Source: Chloroflexota bacterium (GTDB taxonomy: Bacteria > Chloroflexota > Limnocylindria > Limnocylindrales > CSP1-4). Taken from it: a stretch of 7,569 nt of DNA. Under the pieces are notes generated by a model. That model ran no database searches, was not told where the DNA came from, and saw only the letters and a program-made list of their open reading frames with translations. The position numbers were made by a program, and so were the translations under genes. How positions within the stretch are numbered: position 1 is the first letter of the stretch; each line of letters begins with the position of its first letter. The stretch spans positions 5,551 through 13,119 of the forward strand of contig JAJYDP010000065.1 of NCBI GenBank assembly GCA_021777365.1, written 5' to 3'. Positions 5,705 to 7,569 of this stretch are shown piece after piece.

Positions 5705-6672
5705 GGCCCGGAGGACCGCTCCGGCTCGGCACCCGGGGCTCCACCCTGGCCCGTCGCCAGTCGGAGATGGTGGCGGACGCGCTGCGCCGACGGGGACGGG
5801 AGGTCGAGCTGGTCACGGTCGTGACCGAGGGTGACGTCCGTCCGCCCGACACCGCCTGGGGCGAGGGTGCGTTCGTGGGTGCGCTGGAATCCGTGCTGCT
5901 CGCGGGGTCCGTGGACCTGGCGGTCCACAGCGCCAAGGACGTGCCCATCGATGCAGGGGCGGCGGCTTCGGGCGCCGACCGCGGCGCAGCAGCGGCTTCG
6001 GGCGCCGGCGGCGTGGGAGAGGCCGCCTCGGGGAGCCTGGTCATCGCCGCGTACCTGCCGCGGGAGGATCCCCGCGACGCCCTGGTGACCCGCGAACCGG
6101 CGTCCGTCGAGACCCTGCCGGCCGGCGCCAGGGTGGGGACCGACAGTCCGAGGCGGGGCGCGTTCCTCCGTGCGTGGCGGCCGGACCTGCGGATCGTGCC
6201 GCTCCACGGGAACGTCGACACGCGGCTCCGCCGGCTCGACGCCGGGGACGTGGACGCACTCGTGCTGGCGATGGCCGGCCTGATCCGGCTGGGCCACGCG
6301 GACCGCGCGGGCTGCCCGCTGGACCCGGGCAGGATCCCCCCGGCCCCGGCCCAGGGCGCGCTCGCCGTGCAGTGCCGCTCGGACGACGCGGCGCTGCGGG
6401 AGCTGCTCGCGGCCCTGGACGACGCGGCCACCCGGCGCTGCGTGGAGGCGGAGCGAGAGGTTCTGCGGTCGACCGGGGGCGGGTGCCGGGCGCCGCTCGG
6501 TGCCCTCGCCACGCCCCAAGGGGAGCGTATCGAGCTGCTGGCCGGCGCGATCGCGGCGGACGGGCGGCCCGTGATCCTGCGCCGTGGCGCGGAGGCCGCA
6601 GATGCCCTCGACCTTGCGCGCGAGCTGGGCCGCTCGCTGCTCGAGGCCGGCTTCCGGGGGACACTCGCATGA
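5701..6672 (+). CDS. hemC: Hydroxymethylbilane synthase (porphobilinogen deaminase)
   Basis: Joins four porphobilinogens into hydroxymethylbilane on a covalent dipyrromethane cofactor, in the cytoplasm. It has 323 residues, slightly above the usual 300-315. Family blocks are LRLGTRGSTLARRQSEMV (7-24, with Arg12), HSAKDVP with Lys79 and catalytic Asp80, LPREDPRDALV, GTDSPRRGAFLRAWRPDL with Arg151-Arg152, PLHGNVDTRLRRLDAGDVDALVLAMAGL, PAPAQGALAVQCR, and STGGGCRAPLGA with Cys262, which holds the cofactor. Two oddities stand out. A repeat-built Ala/Ser/Gly insertion lies at about residues 85-111, and His169 (CAC 6205-6207) replaces the near-invariant Arg of LRGN. The start is GTG 5701, forming a GTGA overlap with the hemA stop. 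The conserved N-terminal block follows at once and no later start would keep it, so GTG is well supported. There is no separate Shine-Dalgarno, which fits translational coupling. Confidence 0.94.
   Translation: MRPGGPLRLGTRGSTLARRQSEMVADALRRRGREVELVTVVTEGDVRPPDTAWGEGAFVGALESVLLAGSVDLAVHSAKDVPIDAGAAASGADRGAAAASGAGGVGEAASGSLVIAAYLPREDPRDALVTREPASVETLPAGARVGTDSPRRGAFLRAWRPDLRIVPLHGNVDTRLRRLDAGDVDALVLAMAGLIRLGHADRAGCPLDPGRIPPAPAQGALAVQCRSDDAALRELLAALDDAATRRCVEAEREVLRSTGGGCRAPLGALATPQGERIELLAGAIAADGRPVILRRGAEAADALDLARELGRSLLEAGFRGTLA
5962..6036 (+). repeat. 30-bp in-frame tandem repeat inside hemC (about 2.5 units)
   Basis: The 16 bases at 5962-5977 recur exactly at 5992-6007, and a degenerate third copy starts at 6022, so the period is exactly 30 bases. 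The units encode AASGADRGAA, AASGAGGVGE and AASGS followed by LVIAA. The third unit merges into the conserved strand before LPRED, which suggests the extra units grew by duplication of this 10-residue segment. Confidence 0.85.
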
Positions 6673-7569
6673 CGAGCCGACCAACCGGCGTCGATCCGGT
6701 CGCGCGCCGCCTTCGGGAGGGGGGCGCCGATTCCTCCGTCGTGGTGACCCGGCCCGCCGGCACGGACGACCCGCTGGCGGCCCGGCTGCGGGCCGCCGGT
6801 GTCACGGTGCACGCGGTGCCGACCGTGGTCACGGTCGACGTTCCGCCGGGAGGCGAGCTCGATCGTGCGGCGGCGGCGCTCGACGGGTACGACTGGGTGG
6901 TCGTCACGAGCGCCGCCGGCGTGACCGCCCTCGTCGCGGCGCTGGCCCGGGCGGGGCGGCCGGGCCAGCGGGCGCCAGGCATCCCCGAGTTCGCCGCCGT
7001 GGGCCCGGCGACCGCGCGCGCGCTGCGTGAGGCGGGGTTCGAGGTCGCGCTGGAGGCATCCGACGGCTCGGGCGCTGGCCTGGCGCGGGACCTGGCGCGC
7101 GAGGCATCGCGCGGCTCCGGCCTGGGCGGCCGGAGGCTGCTGCTGCCCCGGGCGAGTGCCGCCTCCCCGGATCTGCCGGGCCTGCTCCGCGCGGCCGGAG
7201 CCGAGGTCCACGAGGTGGTCGCGTACCGGACCGTCGAGGGGCCCGAGTCCTCGCGCCCGGCGCTCGTCGCCGCGCTCGAGGACCCCGGACTGGCCGCCGT
7301 CGTCGTGGCGTCCGGCTCGGCCGTGCGCGGCCTGCTCCGTCTTGCAGGCGGTCCCGGCGACGACGCAGCCGGCCTCGGCGACGAGGGGCCGGCGGCCGGG
7401 CCGATTCTGTCGGCCATCCCGTTCGTCTCGATCGGGCCGTCCACCTCGGCGGAGGTCCGGCGGTGCGGTCTCCGCCTGGCCGCCGAGGCGTCGGCGCCCA
7501 CGGTCGAGGCACTCGCCGAGGCGACCCTGCGGGTGGTGCGAGGCACACCGCCCGGGGGAGAGGCGCCCG
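6669..7569 (+). CDS. hemD: Uroporphyrinogen-III synthase, 3' end cut by window edge
   Basis: Cyclises hydroxymethylbilane with inversion of ring D to give uroporphyrinogen III. The start is ATG 6669, overlapping the hemC stop as ATGA, with a purine-rich GGGGGA about 7 bases upstream. The frame stays open for 300 codons to the window end. Landmarks of the bilobed HemD fold are VVVTRPAGTDDPLAARLRAAG (24-44), DWVVVTSAAGVTALV (75-89), FAAVGPATARALREAGFEV (about 108-126), RRLLLPRASA, AEVHEVVAYRT with Tyr186, AAVVVASGSAVRGLL, and FVSIGPSTSAEVRRCGL (about 252-268). HemD proteins are usually about 250 residues. This one is long because of Gly/Ala/Asp-rich loops at about 129-153 and 227-245. Sequence similarity within HemD is always low, but the order of the TS, VGPAT, YRT and IGPSTS motifs and the position after hemC make the call firm. 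The stop is probably close beyond the window. Confidence 0.9.
   Translation, partial: MTSRPTGVDPVARRLREGGADSSVVVTRPAGTDDPLAARLRAAGVTVHAVPTVVTVDVPPGGELDRAAAALDGYDWVVVTSAAGVTALVAALARAGRPGQRAPGIPEFAAVGPATARALREAGFEVALEASDGSGAGLARDLAREASRGSGLGGRRLLLPRASAASPDLPGLLRAAGAEVHEVVAYRTVEGPESSRPALVAALEDPGLAAVVVASGSAVRGLLRLAGGPGDDAAGLGDEGPAAGPILSAIPFVSIGPSTSAEVRRCGLRLAAEASAPTVEALAEATLRVVRGTPPGGEAP
7053..7127 (+). repeat. Short in-frame repeats inside hemD
   Basis: GAGGCATC occurs at 7053-7060 and 7101-7108, 48 bases apart, within codons for EASDGSGAG and EASRGSGLG. Between them, CTGGCGCG occurs at 7080-7087 and 7092-7099 in 12-base units coding LARD and LARE. Together they lengthen the linker before the LLLPR strand. 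Confidence 0.55.

Noticed and set aside
4801..7211. Long minus-strand open frames (627 and 712 residues) opposite hemA, hemC and hemD
   Set aside because: They overlap each other and three well-supported genes, have biased Arg/Pro/Ala/Ser composition, and show no start context or domain.

Overview
The window is very G+C-rich bacterial chromosome, roughly three quarters G+C by eye, with all genes on the plus strand and packed closely. The mix suggests a high-GC free-living bacterium such as a Chloroflexota or Actinobacteria-type lineage, but nothing here fixes the taxon. The pointers are a bacterial luciferase-like (F420-type) oxidoreductase, C5-pathway heme synthesis starting from glutamyl-tRNA, strong third-position G/C bias, and two genes whose -10 box lies only 7 to 8 bases before the start codon (leaderless mRNA). 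No gap between genes exceeds 150 bases. I saw no tRNA, rRNA, CRISPR array, insertion sequence or phage gene.

Left part (1-2314): three genes in a row. A thymidine kinase is cut by the left edge. It is followed by a luciferase-like monooxygenase with a clear Shine-Dalgarno, then a small nitroreductase of the SagB-like type, also with a clear Shine-Dalgarno. The second and third are flavin-type redox enzymes whose substrates cannot be read from the sequence.

Middle (2315-3779): a 103-base gap with a GC-rich hairpin and then a -10-like TAGCAT leads into a 12-helix major facilitator superfamily transporter that is probably read from a leaderless transcript. A second, 84-base gap ends in a distinctly AT-rich patch with TAAGGT, the likely promoter of the next operon.

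Right part (3780-7569): a tight operon of a MerR-like DNA-binding protein, hemA (glutamyl-tRNA reductase), hemC (hydroxymethylbilane synthase) and hemD (uroporphyrinogen-III synthase, cut by the right edge). All three junctions are 4-base start/stop overlaps (ATGA, GTGA, ATGA), so translation is likely coupled. The enzymes cover glutamyl-tRNA to glutamate-1-semialdehyde and porphobilinogen to uroporphyrinogen III. hemL and hemB are not in view and may lie downstream. The first gene of the operon is a good candidate for its own regulator.

The most interesting details are in the heme operon. HemC has a three-unit, 30-bp tandem repeat that inserts about 20 extra residues just after the catalytic Lys-Asp motif, and a His where the family has a near-invariant cofactor-binding Arg. 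HemA has TCHR in place of the usual TCNR active-site motif and a shortened N-terminus. HemD also carries short in-frame repeats. No wholly new multi-gene system is evident. The novel-looking part is the regulator-led heme operon with these divergent enzymes.
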